DNA of 38,356 bases, from assembly GCA_030849065.1 (NCBI GenBank), contig JASAON010001484.1, positions 1-38,356 of the forward strand, written 5' to 3'. The notes beneath the pieces were generated by a model. It saw only the letters and a list, made by a program, of their open reading frames with translations, did not search any database and was not told the DNA's origin. Below are positions 1 to 9,025 of this stretch, piece by piece. The first letter of the stretch is position 1, and each line of letters opens with the position of its first letter. The position numbers and the translations under genes were made by a program. Source of the stretch: Jaenimonas drosophilae. Lineage: Eukaryota; Euglenozoa; Kinetoplastea; Trypanosomatida; Trypanosomatidae.

Positions 1-348
1 TTGGTTGAAGGAGGTAACAGAGGAGGGGTAGCCAGCCTCGACATAGCTCACCGTGTAGGCATTCAGAAGTGTGGTTACCTGGAGTTGAGCTGTTTCCTGA
101 GAATTGTCACTTGTGACGTTAAATTCAATTGTGGTGTAATCGTAGTTGAGGAGGTTGCGAAGATTGGCAGTGCTCTGCATGAGGTTCACCATGGTGTTAG
201 TCTGCGAGGCAAGATAGGTTCCTGCCTCCACATTTTCTACGTTGAGTACACCCACTGTGACGGTGGTGGATTGAGCAATAGTTGCTAGCGGGGAAACCAA
301 TAAGAGAAGCTGAAAAAGCTTCAATAGGAAGGGTGACCTTGATGACAT
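1..348 (-). CDS. Secreted or membrane protein, N-terminal part only
   Basis: The first 116 codons are present; the frame stays open to the left edge, so the gene is cut by the window. The start is the ATG at 348, which begins a typical signal peptide: residues 1-9 contain two Arg and one Lys, a Leu-rich core follows (LLKLFQLLLLVSP), and a likely cleavage site lies near ATIAQ/STT at about residue 26. The mature part begins TVTVGVLNVENVEAG and is rich in Thr, Asn and Val with several N-glycosylation sequons (for example NVT). An alternating beta-like opening such as VTVGVLNV occurs in periplasmic-binding-type receptor ectodomains, including those of kinetoplastid receptor cyclases, but 90 residues are too few to assign a family. 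It is the last gene of the minus-strand series and lies 638 bp downstream of the neighbouring C2 gene. The existence of a secreted product is fairly secure; its identity is unknown. Confidence 0.7.
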   Translation of the reverse strand, partial: MSSRSPFLLKLFQLLLLVSPLATIAQSTTVTVGVLNVENVEAGTYLASQTNTMVNLMQSTANLRNLLNYDYTTIEFNVTSDNSQETAQLQVTTLLNAYTVSYVEAGYPSSVTSFNQ

Positions 349-986
349 GAAGAAATTGCAATGCTCTAAAACGTGGTGATATTCCCGAGTTAGAAGTAGT
401 TGCGAGGACAGTATGTGGTGGACTTGTGGCAGAGGAAGATGTGGGGAAAGCGTGATCAGGACAGATGGATGCAAGAGTGAGAATGACGCAGACGAAGTTC
501 CTCGGAGGAAGAAACTCAGTATGAACAAGGTTAACCGATGAGCTGCCATAAATGAGAGCAGAGAAGCATGTCGGGTGCTCTCTCATGCGGGCGTAGGAGG
601 AGCACCAGATGCACCTCGAGAGGCACATGTTCAGCTAAATACTCTGGAATCTTCCATCAATCCAGTTTATTCAGGCAAGGCAGAAGGTCAACATAAGAAA
701 TGAGATGTCATCCGGGAATGAACAGCAAAAAAAGAAAGCAAATCAGTAGCCACATGAGTTCCTGCATCCAATCACGAAATCATTCAGCTCGCGACAACGT
801 ACATCAGTGATGAAAGCACTCAAATTCTTGCCGGTGAGGACATGAGTGCTGTGGGTGGGAAGAGGGATGGGAGGTGGCCAACCACCGAGTGTGAGGGAGA
901 AGATTAGGGAGAGGGAAACGGTGGGCCGAATGACAAAAGAAAAGAAACGTTCCGGGAAGGCAGAGGGTACTCGTCCAGATGGTGTA
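349..986. other. Intergenic region, 638 bp
   Basis: No credible gene is seen. On the minus strand there are pyrimidine-rich stretches at about 936-950 and 723-741 that could direct polyadenylation of the C2 gene ending at 987 and trans-splicing of the gene starting at 348. A TTTTAGAG sequence about 15-20 bases before the ATG is a possible acceptor. A weak imperfect inverted repeat (ATGAGAGCA / TGCTCTCTCAT) lies near 552-586. Confidence 0.6.
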
Positions 987-2108
987 CTACGCGTCGTCAT
1001 CCTCGCTGGATGATGATTCATTCTTTTCACGTGGACGAGTTACGAAGAAGCGCGAGCTTCGCTTCCGTGCAGAAGTTTCCTGTTCCTCCTTCTCTGGCAT
1101 CTTTGTGGGGGAGTCCGACTTGACAGCCAACGGATTCATGTAGGTGACCTCATCGGTACAGGTACTATCCTGATGTATAGAGTGATCGTGATCCCCATCA
1201 CTGCCACCGTGGGTACTCTGAACATAGGGGATTCCAGAAAGACTATGAAGGGAGAGGTGAGCCTTTCCACTCATGGGGGAGCCAGGTTGCTCATTGACCT
1301 CTGGGTGGTTTTCATCGAGCCCGTCTTGATCCTCGACACGCTTCTTGAAGGAGAACCTCGCCGACCTCTTGTGTTGTCCATCATTCTCACCCCCATCCTC
1401 CGGTTTTGTGGGGTGCTCAATAGACACCTGCGGCTGACGAAGGCGGCGAGCACTGTTGAGGGTGGCGCTTGTCAGGGTGCCGCTGGTAGGGCGGTTGATG
1501 TCACCACTGCCCTCACCATTGACGAATTGAATAAAGTTTGGTGAGCCAACACCACCCAAGCGATTACGGCGTTGAGCGTTGGGGGAGGTAGCCTGGCTGA
1601 CCTCCAGCGGCTCCAAGGAGCTCCGCCCACCTGCGCCACGTTTCGGAGATGTCGAGGGTGGCACCGGTACACCGTGATGTCCTGCGGCTCGCTGCTTTGA
1701 TGGGGAGGTGGTGGCGGAGCTGGTGGGGGTAGGGCCATCGCCCTCGCCAAAGTCCACGGCGAGGAGCCGAATTAACAGTGCAGCCCGGCTATCCTTGGCG
1801 TCCGTCAAGGGAATCCAGTCCTCCTTCTCATAGCCACGTGCTAAGCCTTCGAGAGGCACCTGGCAACGCCCTAGGACGGTGTCCTTGATGAACCCCTGAT
1901 CCATCACCGTGATCTCACAGGCATCGCCGAGCTGATGTTCGCCCACCTTCAACAAGAAGGTTTTGTTCCACTGAGGGGAGCTGTCATCCTTGGCGGCGGA
2001 GGTCTTCATTTCGTTGTTGTTCAGTTTCACGGTGACATATGGTTTGGTCGAGCCGGATTTGGTTGAGATCGAGCGGCCGCTCATAATCGTGATGTTGAGA
2101 AGGCCCAT
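987..2108 (-). CDS. C2-domain protein with disordered tail (373 aa)
   Basis: Residues 3-117 form a recognisable C2 domain. It opens with GLLNITIMSGRSI, continues with KPYVTVKL, then SSPQWNKTFLLKV, ITVMDQGFIKDTVLG and a last strand LLIRLLAVDFG. C2 domains bind phospholipid membranes or proteins, often with Ca2+. In loop 1 the usual Asp positions before PYV are Ser/Thr/Lys, and loop 3 keeps only two acidic residues (MDQGFIKD), so strong calcium binding is doubtful. Residues 125-373 are Ser/Pro/Gly-rich, probably disordered, with basic patches (RKRSSRFF) and an acidic end (SSSSEDDDA). The LAVDFG strand is also found in the C2 protein at 12554-13672, which suggests those two are the closest pair in the tandem family. 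The start ATG at 2108 lies 41 bases after a good splice acceptor. Cargo and location are unknown. Confidence 0.85.
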   Translation of the reverse strand: MGLLNITIMSGRSISTKSGSTKPYVTVKLNNNEMKTSAAKDDSSPQWNKTFLLKVGEHQLGDACEITVMDQGFIKDTVLGRCQVPLEGLARGYEKEDWIPLTDAKDSRAALLIRLLAVDFGEGDGPTPTSSATTSPSKQRAAGHHGVPVPPSTSPKRGAGGRSSLEPLEVSQATSPNAQRRNRLGGVGSPNFIQFVNGEGSGDINRPTSGTLTSATLNSARRLRQPQVSIEHPTKPEDGGENDGQHKRSARFSFKKRVEDQDGLDENHPEVNEQPGSPMSGKAHLSLHSLSGIPYVQSTHGGSDGDHDHSIHQDSTCTDEVTYMNPLAVKSDSPTKMPEKEEQETSARKRSSRFFVTRPREKNESSSSEDDDA

Positions 2109-2149
2109 TGGGAAAAATATTCAACGTGGAGAATTAGATTCACTCCTTG

Positions 2150-2179
2150 CTGGGGGAAAAACACGTTCGATGAAAAAAC
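2150..2179 (-). promoter_or_regulatory. Probable spliced-leader acceptor for the C2 gene at 987-2108
   Basis: On the minus strand two T-rich runs lead into GTGTTTTTCCCCCAG, with the AG at 2151-2150. The resulting 5' UTR would be 41 bases. Position and pattern match kinetoplastid trans-splice sites; this is inferred from sequence only. Confidence 0.6.
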
Positions 2180-3070
2180 AAAGCGCGGGGTGACCGGCAA
2201 AAATCAACAATCTTCGGGAAGAAAAAAACAAGACGGAAATCACTACGTAAACGAAAAAGGATCAGCCACCGTATTCTCCGCAACTGATGACGCTTGTACT
2301 CAGTGTGATTGTGTGTATTCTGAATAACTGCGCCACGTGATAGAAAAGCAGAGGCTTTGCACGGCGTGTAGTGTGTGGTTAGTTGGTTACGTTTCAACAG
2401 CAGGCTTGGTATGTACGGCTAGGCTGATGAGTGCCAACAAAAATAGGCGACAGGAAGATGTTATAGAGATTGGTTGCGTGATCCTTGTGAGGTTGGGGAA
2501 CTGTAGTGTCACCGCCCGAACACACAGAAGAGACTGTAGAAGAGTGACTAGCAATAGAAGAAAAGGAAGACGAAGAATAAGCGTGGGTACTCACAACGTA
2601 CATGCTCATTGTAGTGGCACACATGGAGGTCATGGAGGAATAAGCTCTTCATTGGCGCGAGGCACTGGCACCGGTACATGAATGAATGCCTCTCATCATT
2701 AAGTGTAGAATACGGCAGTACTCTGCTTCGAGTTCTCATGATGAGGATCACACACGAAGCAGCCCAAAGCACCTCTGAACCAACGCTGCCAAAGTTGGAC
2801 TTTTTGTTTAGACCGGATGAGTGGCAGTGAGGGAACAGAGCAGGCAAAACAACAACTTGTAGGGGGAAAAACATATCCGTGGTCAATGACGATCATTCAA
2901 TATCATCCAACAAACATCGGCGGATAAGTTCGTCGACGATTCCAAGATACTGAGCTATCAAAGAACAGTAAAAACAATGAACCTTAGGAACGACCGCCTC
3001 AACAGTCAAATAACAACGGATTTGATTGTAGAGCAGCGATCAAGGGGTGAAGACGCAAGCAGGGACGATC

Positions 3071-3172
3071 CTTGTGTGTATTTGTTTTTCCTGTGTGTGT
3101 GTGCGTGTGTTTGGCACCAGGAGACGTCAGCCGCTACTGCCACACCCGCACACCCACACACATACACACAAG
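3071..3172. repeat. Imperfect inverted repeat of GT and CA tracts
   Basis: The 11-base arm CTTGTGTGTAT (3071-3081) is exactly complementary in inverted order to ATACACACAAG (3162-3172). Inside it a GT-rich tract (3092-3112) faces a CA-rich tract (3140-3160). A transcript could fold into a long interrupted hairpin with a loop around 3113-3139. It lies just beyond the stop codon of the C2 gene at 3287-4108, so it would be in that gene's 3' UTR or the following spacer. Confidence 0.6.
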
Positions 3173-3286
3173 AGAGGGGTGAAAAAAAAAACAGCAACAA
3201 CGGCATGGGGGGGCTAGAAAGGAAATAAATCCAAACAAGTACCACGCAAGGAACGTGTCAGGATGCGAAGTGAAGAGATTGTGCCA

Positions 3287-4108
3287 TCACCAATCATCAT
3301 CCTCGCCAGAGAGGTCTTCAACAATGACAGCGTTGGAGTCAACCTCACTCTCCTCCTCTCTTTGCCTCACCTCAGAGGTTTGTGATATATCCAACAAACA
3401 ATCGAGCTCTGCCGCGGCAGAGGTCGAGCCATCTAGCGTGTAGGCATCACCCACAAATAGAGTGGCTGGTGCTTGAGCAGCAGGCTGTGCAGCCACAACC
3501 ATTCTCACCGGAATGTGTGCCGGGGGCTGCGGTTGGGCACCCCCGACCCGGGCCACCTCTTCTGTGGAGCACAGGGCAGGGGTTTCCATCGGCATGGCCT
3601 GCACTGGCAAATCTAGTAGTGGTGGTGGTGCCACATCCTCCACGTCAGAGAGATCGTCCAGCTCCTGCCCGAGGCTTTCCCCTCTGGGCTGTTGCGGAGG
3701 TCTGGCAGAGACTGGCGCGCCGACCAGTGCCAGTGGAGGCCCTACACCAGAGACTAAGATCCGTATCTCTAGTGTGGCTTGCTGCTCTGCTGGAGGTACA
3801 GGGAGGGAGAGGAGCTGCTCCGCTCCGCGGAGGAGCTGATCCAGCCTCATGGTCCATGCTGCTAAAATTTTCTGTTGAGCCATTAATCGCCCGTTAACCA
3901 GCCTCACCACCAACTGCGTAGGGTCGGGTGGACTGGCATCCACAGGAAAGGTACATGCGTAGTCCCACTGGGCGTCTTTCGACTCTGGGGTGCGTTGGGT
4001 CTGCTCCCCAAACTGAAGGGAAACAAAGAGTGAGGGTGCTAAGGAAAAGAAGGACTTGCGTTGAGCCAGGTTGTGACACTGTACTACATGAACCTGAAGG
4101 AATCCCAT
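3287..4108 (-). CDS. Divergent C2-domain protein (273 aa)
   Basis: The protein begins MGFLQVHVVQCHNLAQ, the same first-strand pattern as its neighbours (M-x-x-L-x-V-x-V-x-x-C/G). A weak C2 domain covers roughly residues 1-125, with APSLFVSLQFG, DAQWDYACTFPV, LVVRLVNGRL and a closing strand LEIRILVSGVG. None of the acidic calcium ligands of classical C2 domains is visible. The remaining ~145 residues are Pro/Ala/Glu-rich with an acidic tail ending SGEDDDW, similar in character to the C-terminus of the neighbour at 987-2108. The ATG at 4108 is chosen because the open frame upstream has no other ATG (it opens with GTG) and a splice acceptor lies 25 bases before. It is the most diverged member of the C2 family here, so the call rests partly on its position in the array. 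Confidence 0.72.
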   Translation of the reverse strand: MGFLQVHVVQCHNLAQRKSFFSLAPSLFVSLQFGEQTQRTPESKDAQWDYACTFPVDASPPDPTQLVVRLVNGRLMAQQKILAAWTMRLDQLLRGAEQLLSLPVPPAEQQATLEIRILVSGVGPPLALVGAPVSARPPQQPRGESLGQELDDLSDVEDVAPPPLLDLPVQAMPMETPALCSTEEVARVGGAQPQPPAHIPVRMVVAAQPAAQAPATLFVGDAYTLDGSTSAAAELDCLLDISQTSEVRQREEESEVDSNAVIVEDLSGEDDDW

Positions 4109-5124
4109 CCACTCCCCACACCACCACAGCACGCTTCAATCAAAGAAGAAATAGGTGTAGTCACGTTGAACAAGCTACACCACAAACGTGTGGGTGTGTG
4201 TGGGTGAGCGAGAAAAGTGTCTGTATGTGTGTTGCTAACACAAGTTGTGTCACAGCATCTATGCAAATGAAAACGAATAAAACAATTGAAGGACGGTGTC
4301 ATGCATGTTTGGAGTGAGCGGATCACAAGTGAGTAGTGATGCAACAACAGTATGATTGCCATGCAGGAATTCGAACTTTTGTTGGGCCCATCACCATCGT
4401 CGTCTTAATACATATGCGAGGGACTGCGCTGGCCTTATCTTTTCCTCCAGTATGCGTAGCAAGAAGAAAAGAACTTTCATTTTCATTTTGCACCTTCCAT
4501 GACCGTCCCCTCTCAAGACGAGGAATGAAGGACCAATAGAGAGGGAAGAGGTGAATTACATTTTTCCTTGATCAGACATAACAAATGCACACAACTTTCA
4601 GTGGAACATCCGTACCAAAATGGGGGAACACAAAACCAGCAAAAAAAAGGGCGAAGATGAGAACTCCAAGAAAAAACGGCAATGCCGAAAGAAGAAAAAG
4701 CAGACATGAAATAAGTGACCTGCATGTGGTTATCCAGAGGGGCCTCTTGGTTCACTGGCTCGTGGTCATGCCACAATTTCACCAACTAAGACCCAGAATA
4801 CAGGTCTTCACGCAAACGCTTGGAGCATTCAAACCAACTGAAAAGCAACATCAATCGCACAATCTCCAGTAGGGTACCAATAGGTATCCAATTATACAAC
4901 ATCAGCGAGATAGCTGGGGGCCATCTAATGCTCGGATTGTGCTGTGTTGTCTGCCGCATCTACAATTGATCAAGTACAAAAAAAAACGAATTCGACTTCA
5001 GCATTCCTCCTGCGCGGAGAAACGCTCTCGTGAGTTTCATGACTCCACAACTCACTTATCCAAGAGAACTAAGGCGCGAAAAAGAGCAACAACATCCTAG
5101 ACATATTGGGGTGCGAGGAAGTCT
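4109..5124. other. Intergenic region, 1016 bp
   Basis: No gene is supported on either strand. The sequence contains GT-rich stretches (about 4183-4235), A-rich runs on the plus strand (for example 4642-4651 and 4977-4987) and a splice acceptor for the gene at 3287-4108 close to 4135. Confidence 0.6.
4134..4156 (-). promoter_or_regulatory. Probable spliced-leader acceptor for the gene at 3287-4108
   Basis: The minus strand reads CTATTTCTTCTTTGATTGAAG, with the AG at 4135-4134 and a 25-base leader before the ATG. This supports starting translation at 4108. Confidence 0.55.
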
Positions 5125-5781
5125 CTACATGAAACCAAAAAAATCTTCATCGGAATCGTCTTCCATGCCTAAGGCAGGTCTCCATTTACCTCCTTGACGA
5201 GCGCCACTGTTGAGGGAGAGGCTTCGTTCATCTCCCCACTTCGCACTGCTGCTACGGTGCACCAGGATAGATGGCACCAGCTGGGCCTGCGACGGTTTTC
5301 GCTGTGGTGAAGTGCTGTGAGGAATGCTGCTGGGCGTTCCAGTGTGTTCCTCAGCGAAGGAGAGTGGGACGCAGTCATCCATGGAAAGGTACTCCATCGG
5401 GAGGACCTCCAGCTCACCAAGAATCTCAACGCGTGACCCCACGGTAGGGGAACGGCTGGTTCTACTTACACTTGCATTTGAGGTGCGTATAGCTACCGAT
5501 GTCGGGAAGCAGCGGGGTACGTGCTGGGTCACAGGACTCTCACCCCTCTCCGGGGTGACTGTGCGTAGAGCAAAGCCTTTCCCCTTGTTTTTGTCAACGA
5601 GCTTGCGTGATGCTACATTGCCGCTAAAGCTCTCTGAGCCAACATGCCGCATGAGAAGATTATCTTCATCCACGGCGTCTAAATCATGAACGATAGGCTC
5701 AGAGTCTGCGGATCGCTCAACCTGCTCTGGGTAAAAGTGGTCGAGGCCTGCATCACCCAAGACCTCCAATGTGTCGGGCAT
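5125..5781 (-). CDS. Unknown Ser-rich protein inside the C2 gene array (218 aa)
   Basis: No domain is recognised. The protein begins MPDTLEVLGDAGLDHFYPEQ and is acidic at first, then Ser/Thr/Pro/Arg-rich with many SP and TP sites, and ends in an acidic-aromatic tail, EDDSDEDFFGFM. It has no C2 domain although genes on both sides do. Its composition and acidic end resemble the tails of the C2 proteins at 987-2108 and 3287-4108, so it may be a C2 family member that lost its domain; that is inference. It is probably real: a strong pyrimidine tract and TATTGAAG acceptor end 10 bases before the ATG, and the frame is open for 218 codons. Disorder and phosphorylation are likely. Confidence 0.65.
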   Translation of the reverse strand: MPDTLEVLGDAGLDHFYPEQVERSADSEPIVHDLDAVDEDNLLMRHVGSESFSGNVASRKLVDKNKGKGFALRTVTPERGESPVTQHVPRCFPTSVAIRTSNASVSRTSRSPTVGSRVEILGELEVLPMEYLSMDDCVPLSFAEEHTGTPSSIPHSTSPQRKPSQAQLVPSILVHRSSSAKWGDERSLSLNSGARQGGKWRPALGMEDDSDEDFFGFM

Positions 5782-5791
5782 TACGGGCCAC

Positions 5792-5840
5792 CTTCAATAT
5801 ACACATGAAAACAAGGGAAGACGAGGGAAAGGAAGAGAAT
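5792..5840 (-). promoter_or_regulatory. Probable spliced-leader acceptor for the gene at 5125-5781
   Basis: The minus strand has a ~30-base pyrimidine-rich tract (CTCTTCCTTTCCCTCGTCTT and onward) followed by TATTGAAG with the AG at 5793-5792. The 5' UTR would be only 10 bases. Confidence 0.6.
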
Positions 5841-6045
5841 TCACGTGCTATTCTGGCTGCAGGAGTGAGAGTTGGTACATGTTAATTGAGATCATGATGG
5901 TGATGATGATGATGGTTCGTCCGAAAGAGGCATCCAAGTGGAGACAGTAAGCATACAAAAAGCGATGAAATGAAGAAGAGCAAATTGAATAGGTCGACTG
6001 CATATTCAACGTGACTGCGCACTGCACGTGTAGACTACTCAAGCA

Positions 6046-6092
6046 GTTGTTGTGTTTCACTTCATGCTCAGCATAAAGTGAAACACAACAAC
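6046..6092. repeat. Near-perfect hairpin (17-bp perfect arms)
   Basis: GTTGTTGTGTTTCACTT (6046-6062) is exactly complementary to AAGTGAAACACAACAAC (6076-6092). After a single C/A mismatch the stem continues for four or five more pairs (ATGC / GCAT), leaving a tiny loop around 6068-6070. It lies in the spacer between the C2 gene ending at 6985 and the gene starting at 5781. It could be an RNA processing or stability element; no protein-coding role is seen. Confidence 0.8.
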
Positions 6093-6984
6093 CAAACAAG
6101 ACCTACTTCTTGTCGATGAGAGCACAAATAGTTTAACGAGGGCAAGGGATGAAAGGGGGAGGGGGGAAACAGAAATAGAATAAAAAAAGGGAAAACGAAG
6201 AAAAAAAGCTCTTCTCCAATGCTTAGTTTCAACGATGTCTCAGATTGCAGGATGTGCGTGACTACGGAAGCAACTGAATCGGCTGTGGCGGGGAGGAGGG
6301 AAGATGTTCCTTCCGACAACAATACAGAGGTACTCTCATTGACAGGTTAAGGTGTGTGTGGTGGTGGATCGGCATGAGCGTGAGAAATACATGAGTATCG
6401 TCTCATGGCATTACGCCAACACACCGTGATAAGGACTGAACGAGGATGAGGATAGGGTGGTGGGGAAGGGCAAACTCAGTACCATTGGCTGTGCTCCCAT
6501 ATGGCATGTGGTTCAATACGAAACAAGTGTAGCGGCGTGAGAATGAAGAGACGAGGTAACTGCCAGATATCAAGTGAAGCTCGCGCGTGCGTCATGAAGT
6601 CCGAGAGGGGAGAGAGGAGAAGAACAAAAGGTTGAGATAAAAAAACAACAACATAACAATCCCAAAGGGAAAAAAAGGAGATGGCGTGCAACTACCGCAT
6701 GCACCGTCGCTTCATCCATTGCCTACCCTTCATCCGCAGCAAAAGCATTCACTAGGGGGTTTCTTTTCACAACGCGCCACAGCGTGATGGGAGGGGGATG
6801 AATATACGACGAAAAAAACAAAACAAGGAAAACGAAACGTATTCCATCCGAAGAAGTAAATGTGCGTTCGCGTTTTCAACAATGATCCATACTACTACTG
6901 AGAGGAGAACCGTGGGGGTTGCGAATATGGTACGAAATGAGTACAGCACATGACGAGAAAAAATTGTTGCTTACATGTCGATGC

Positions 6985-7764
6985 TCAGTAGCGGCGTGCA
7001 GAGGTGATGCCTGTTGGCAGGCACCAATTCCCTTTGGAAGGGAACAGAGGAATACCAATCGAGCCTGCGCTAGCCAATATCGGAGGCAAGCTGAAGGTCA
7101 AGGGTGTTTCTAGTGAGCCAACCGAAGAGGATAGCTCTGGTGAGGTTAAGCCCGTGCTTCTTGGAGAGACTATGTCGGGGGTGGCGAAACCTTCGACGAA
7201 GGTGACGGCAGATGGGCGGGCTCGCAGGGATGATGAAGTGCTGGACTGAAATGGGCTCTTGATGTTGTGCTGCTTGCAGGCTGTGCGTGGAGACTGGTGG
7301 AAGGTAACCGATGAAGCGGCACTTTCGGCAGCAATGGGCATCTTTTGGGGAATTCCTTCAAGGGATGCACACACTAACAAGAGACCAAGCTGCAAGCTGG
7401 TGGTACGGGTGATGTCTCGGGTATGCCCCAGGGTGTGCCAGCGTGTTTGTGGGATACCCTTTTTCAGCCCGTCTAAGGGAATGGAGGTGCTTCCGAGCTG
7501 CACGACTCCGTGAGAAGGATTAACGCACTTCACCGCCACATGCAGCATTCCAGATGAGTTGAAGAAGTAATCATCAACACTCATATAGAGCACCTCATTC
7601 CAGGTAGGAAAGGCACTGTTTGCGGCGGTCCTCGTTCTCCACTTGCGCATCCCACACGTAACCTCCACGAAGGTTGAGGACGCTGGTATGACCATGTGTG
7701 CTGGGTTTCTCTTTGGATAGACCAGATCCTTGCAGGAGTGAACCGTAACGTGGAGAAGAACCAT
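6985..7764 (-). CDS. C2-domain protein, array subfamily (259 aa)
   Basis: An N-terminal C2-like domain spans roughly residues 1-130, opening MVLLHVTVHSCKDLVYPKRN. An insertion in loop 1 is followed by STFVEVTCGMRKWRTRT, PTWNEVLYMSVDD and LHVAVKCVNP, closing with LQLGLLLVCASLEG. Calcium ligands of classical C2 domains are not in place. The tail is Ser/Pro/Thr-rich and contains short blocks also present in the copies at 10911-11693 and, more weakly, 9026-9787 (RARPSAVTFVEG, TGLTSPEL, FSLPPIL). These three genes are clearly closest to one another, consistent with tandem duplication. The ATG at 7764 is the first in frame; CTCCCGCAG and CCCCTGAG upstream are possible acceptors. Role unknown; membrane or protein binding by the C2 fold is the best inference. 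Confidence 0.82.
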   Translation of the reverse strand: MVLLHVTVHSCKDLVYPKRNPAHMVIPASSTFVEVTCGMRKWRTRTAANSAFPTWNEVLYMSVDDYFFNSSGMLHVAVKCVNPSHGVVQLGSTSIPLDGLKKGIPQTRWHTLGHTRDITRTTSLQLGLLLVCASLEGIPQKMPIAAESAASSVTFHQSPRTACKQHNIKSPFQSSTSSSLRARPSAVTFVEGFATPDIVSPRSTGLTSPELSSSVGSLETPLTFSLPPILASAGSIGIPLFPSKGNWCLPTGITSARRY

Positions 7765-9025
7765 CGTTTTACAGTTGTGGCGTATACGGAGGTTTCTCAG
7801 GGGAGGGGTGGCGCTGCGGGAGTAGAATAGTGTCAGGGTGAGCGAGCAGCTTCGCGAATGTGATGATGTAGTGATTAAGGGGCCTGCAGAGGAGAGGCTT
7901 CTGAGCGTGGTTTACCTTTATTGGCTAGTGCGCAGAAATGAAAATGGAGAAAACATGTTTGAAGATGTTAAGATGTATGTTAAGATGTGCATACTCCACA
8001 GATGCGTCACGATGAGAGCCAGTCATGCACCCACATACGCTCTCACATGGTGTTTGGAGTGGGAGAAGACAGATCTAAGCAATCACATCATCAGAAAAAT
8101 GAAAACATCTGAGGTACCGCGCATCCCAGCAGCTACCTTCATGCATCCTGACATAAAGAGGTACGGTTATTGTCTTAGAACAGATCGTCATAGAACACAT
8201 CAAACATCAACAATGAAATGATCATGGTGGGGGAAAAAAAAGCAACTTCAATAGATGGCACGCCACATGAAGATATGGAATGTGCAGAGAGCAAAGCGGC
8301 AGATAAGAGCCAGCGCTGAATCAGGCAGGCAGTTAGCGCAAGAGAAAAAAGAAGAAAAAAGGAACATGACAGCATGAATTCCAGAAAACCAATCGGCACC
8401 GACATGCACATTTTCACTCACACTTAGTGCGCGGCCTCAAATTAATAGAGCGAAGAAACAGTGGGGAGAGGAGGAGATGTGCGGGATGGCTCTGCATGCG
8501 CCAGTACAGCAGGGGCAGCTGTACCGCATAGGATCGAAAGCGGAATCACCATTCCAAGCGCCTCATCTCAATTGCAGCAATATGAACGAAGCTGAAATTG
8601 AGCAGCCATAGCTTGCATATTTTCAATGCACATGACATATACAAAGTGTTTGCTTGAAACCAGCCAACAACATGAACCCTCTCACAACAAAATCCTCTTC
8701 TTCACATGAAAGCCGTGATATTATAGCTACACACACATGATGTGCACCTTACTTGCTGTCTGTAGGTACATGGGTCTTCCATTGCATACACACATTCAAG
8801 GGGGCAGCCAACCAAAATCAACAAAAGAGTAAACGCCACAAAAAGCAGCTACTTTACATCATTATATCATCATGACGGTGATGCACTTCCATAGAAGTCC
8901 GCCCAAATAAAAAAAAAGAAACAAACGAAAAAAGAAAAAAGAAAAAAGAGAAGAAGTTAATCGACTGTGGTGTTCTTCATTGTTTCCTTTTCTTTGCTGA
9001 ACAAGGAAAGAAAGCAAAGAACAAT
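7765..9025. other. Intergenic region, 1261 bp, with a long polypyrimidine tract
   Basis: No protein gene is supported. At 8910-8956 the plus strand is almost pure A/G, giving a ~45-base pyrimidine tract on the transcribed strand only ~70 bases after the stop of the gene at 9026. The next ATG (7764) is more than 1.1 kb further on, so either a long 5' leader or spacer, or a noncoding transcript, lies between. A short imperfect repeat (GATGTTAAGATG / TATGTTAAGATG) occurs at 7964-7989. Confidence 0.55.

Larger units (their letters stand above)
2109..3286. other. Intergenic region, 1178 bp
   Basis: No supported gene. Short open frames here have no domain and mostly translate pyrimidine-rich or GT/CA sequence. 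The region holds a splice acceptor near 2150, further purine runs on the plus strand at 2219-2228 and 3179-3192, and a GT/CA inverted repeat at 3071-3172 listed separately. Confidence 0.6.
5782..6984. other. Intergenic region, 1203 bp
   Basis: No supported gene. It contains a strong hairpin (6046-6092, listed separately), a GAT/CAT microsatellite near 5887-5914, a purine-rich stretch at 6136-6210 that is polypyrimidine on the transcribed strand, and another at about 6602-6680. Short minus-strand open frames here mainly translate those pyrimidine tracts into Phe/Leu/Ser and were not accepted. Confidence 0.6.

Noticed and set aside
4355..4395. GTTCGAATTCC on the minus strand, resembling the T-loop/B box of a tRNA gene
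   Set aside because: The flanking bases do not form the 5-bp T stem, and no matching A box, anticodon stem or acceptor stem is present.
7838..8221. 127-codon plus-strand open frame
   Set aside because: It opens at GTG, is on the opposite strand to all real genes, and shows no domain.
8175..8411. 78-codon minus-strand frame with a hydrophobic stretch
   Set aside because: The hydrophobic residues come from a pyrimidine-rich tract (FFLLFSL); there is no family resemblance. A tiny membrane protein cannot be fully excluded.
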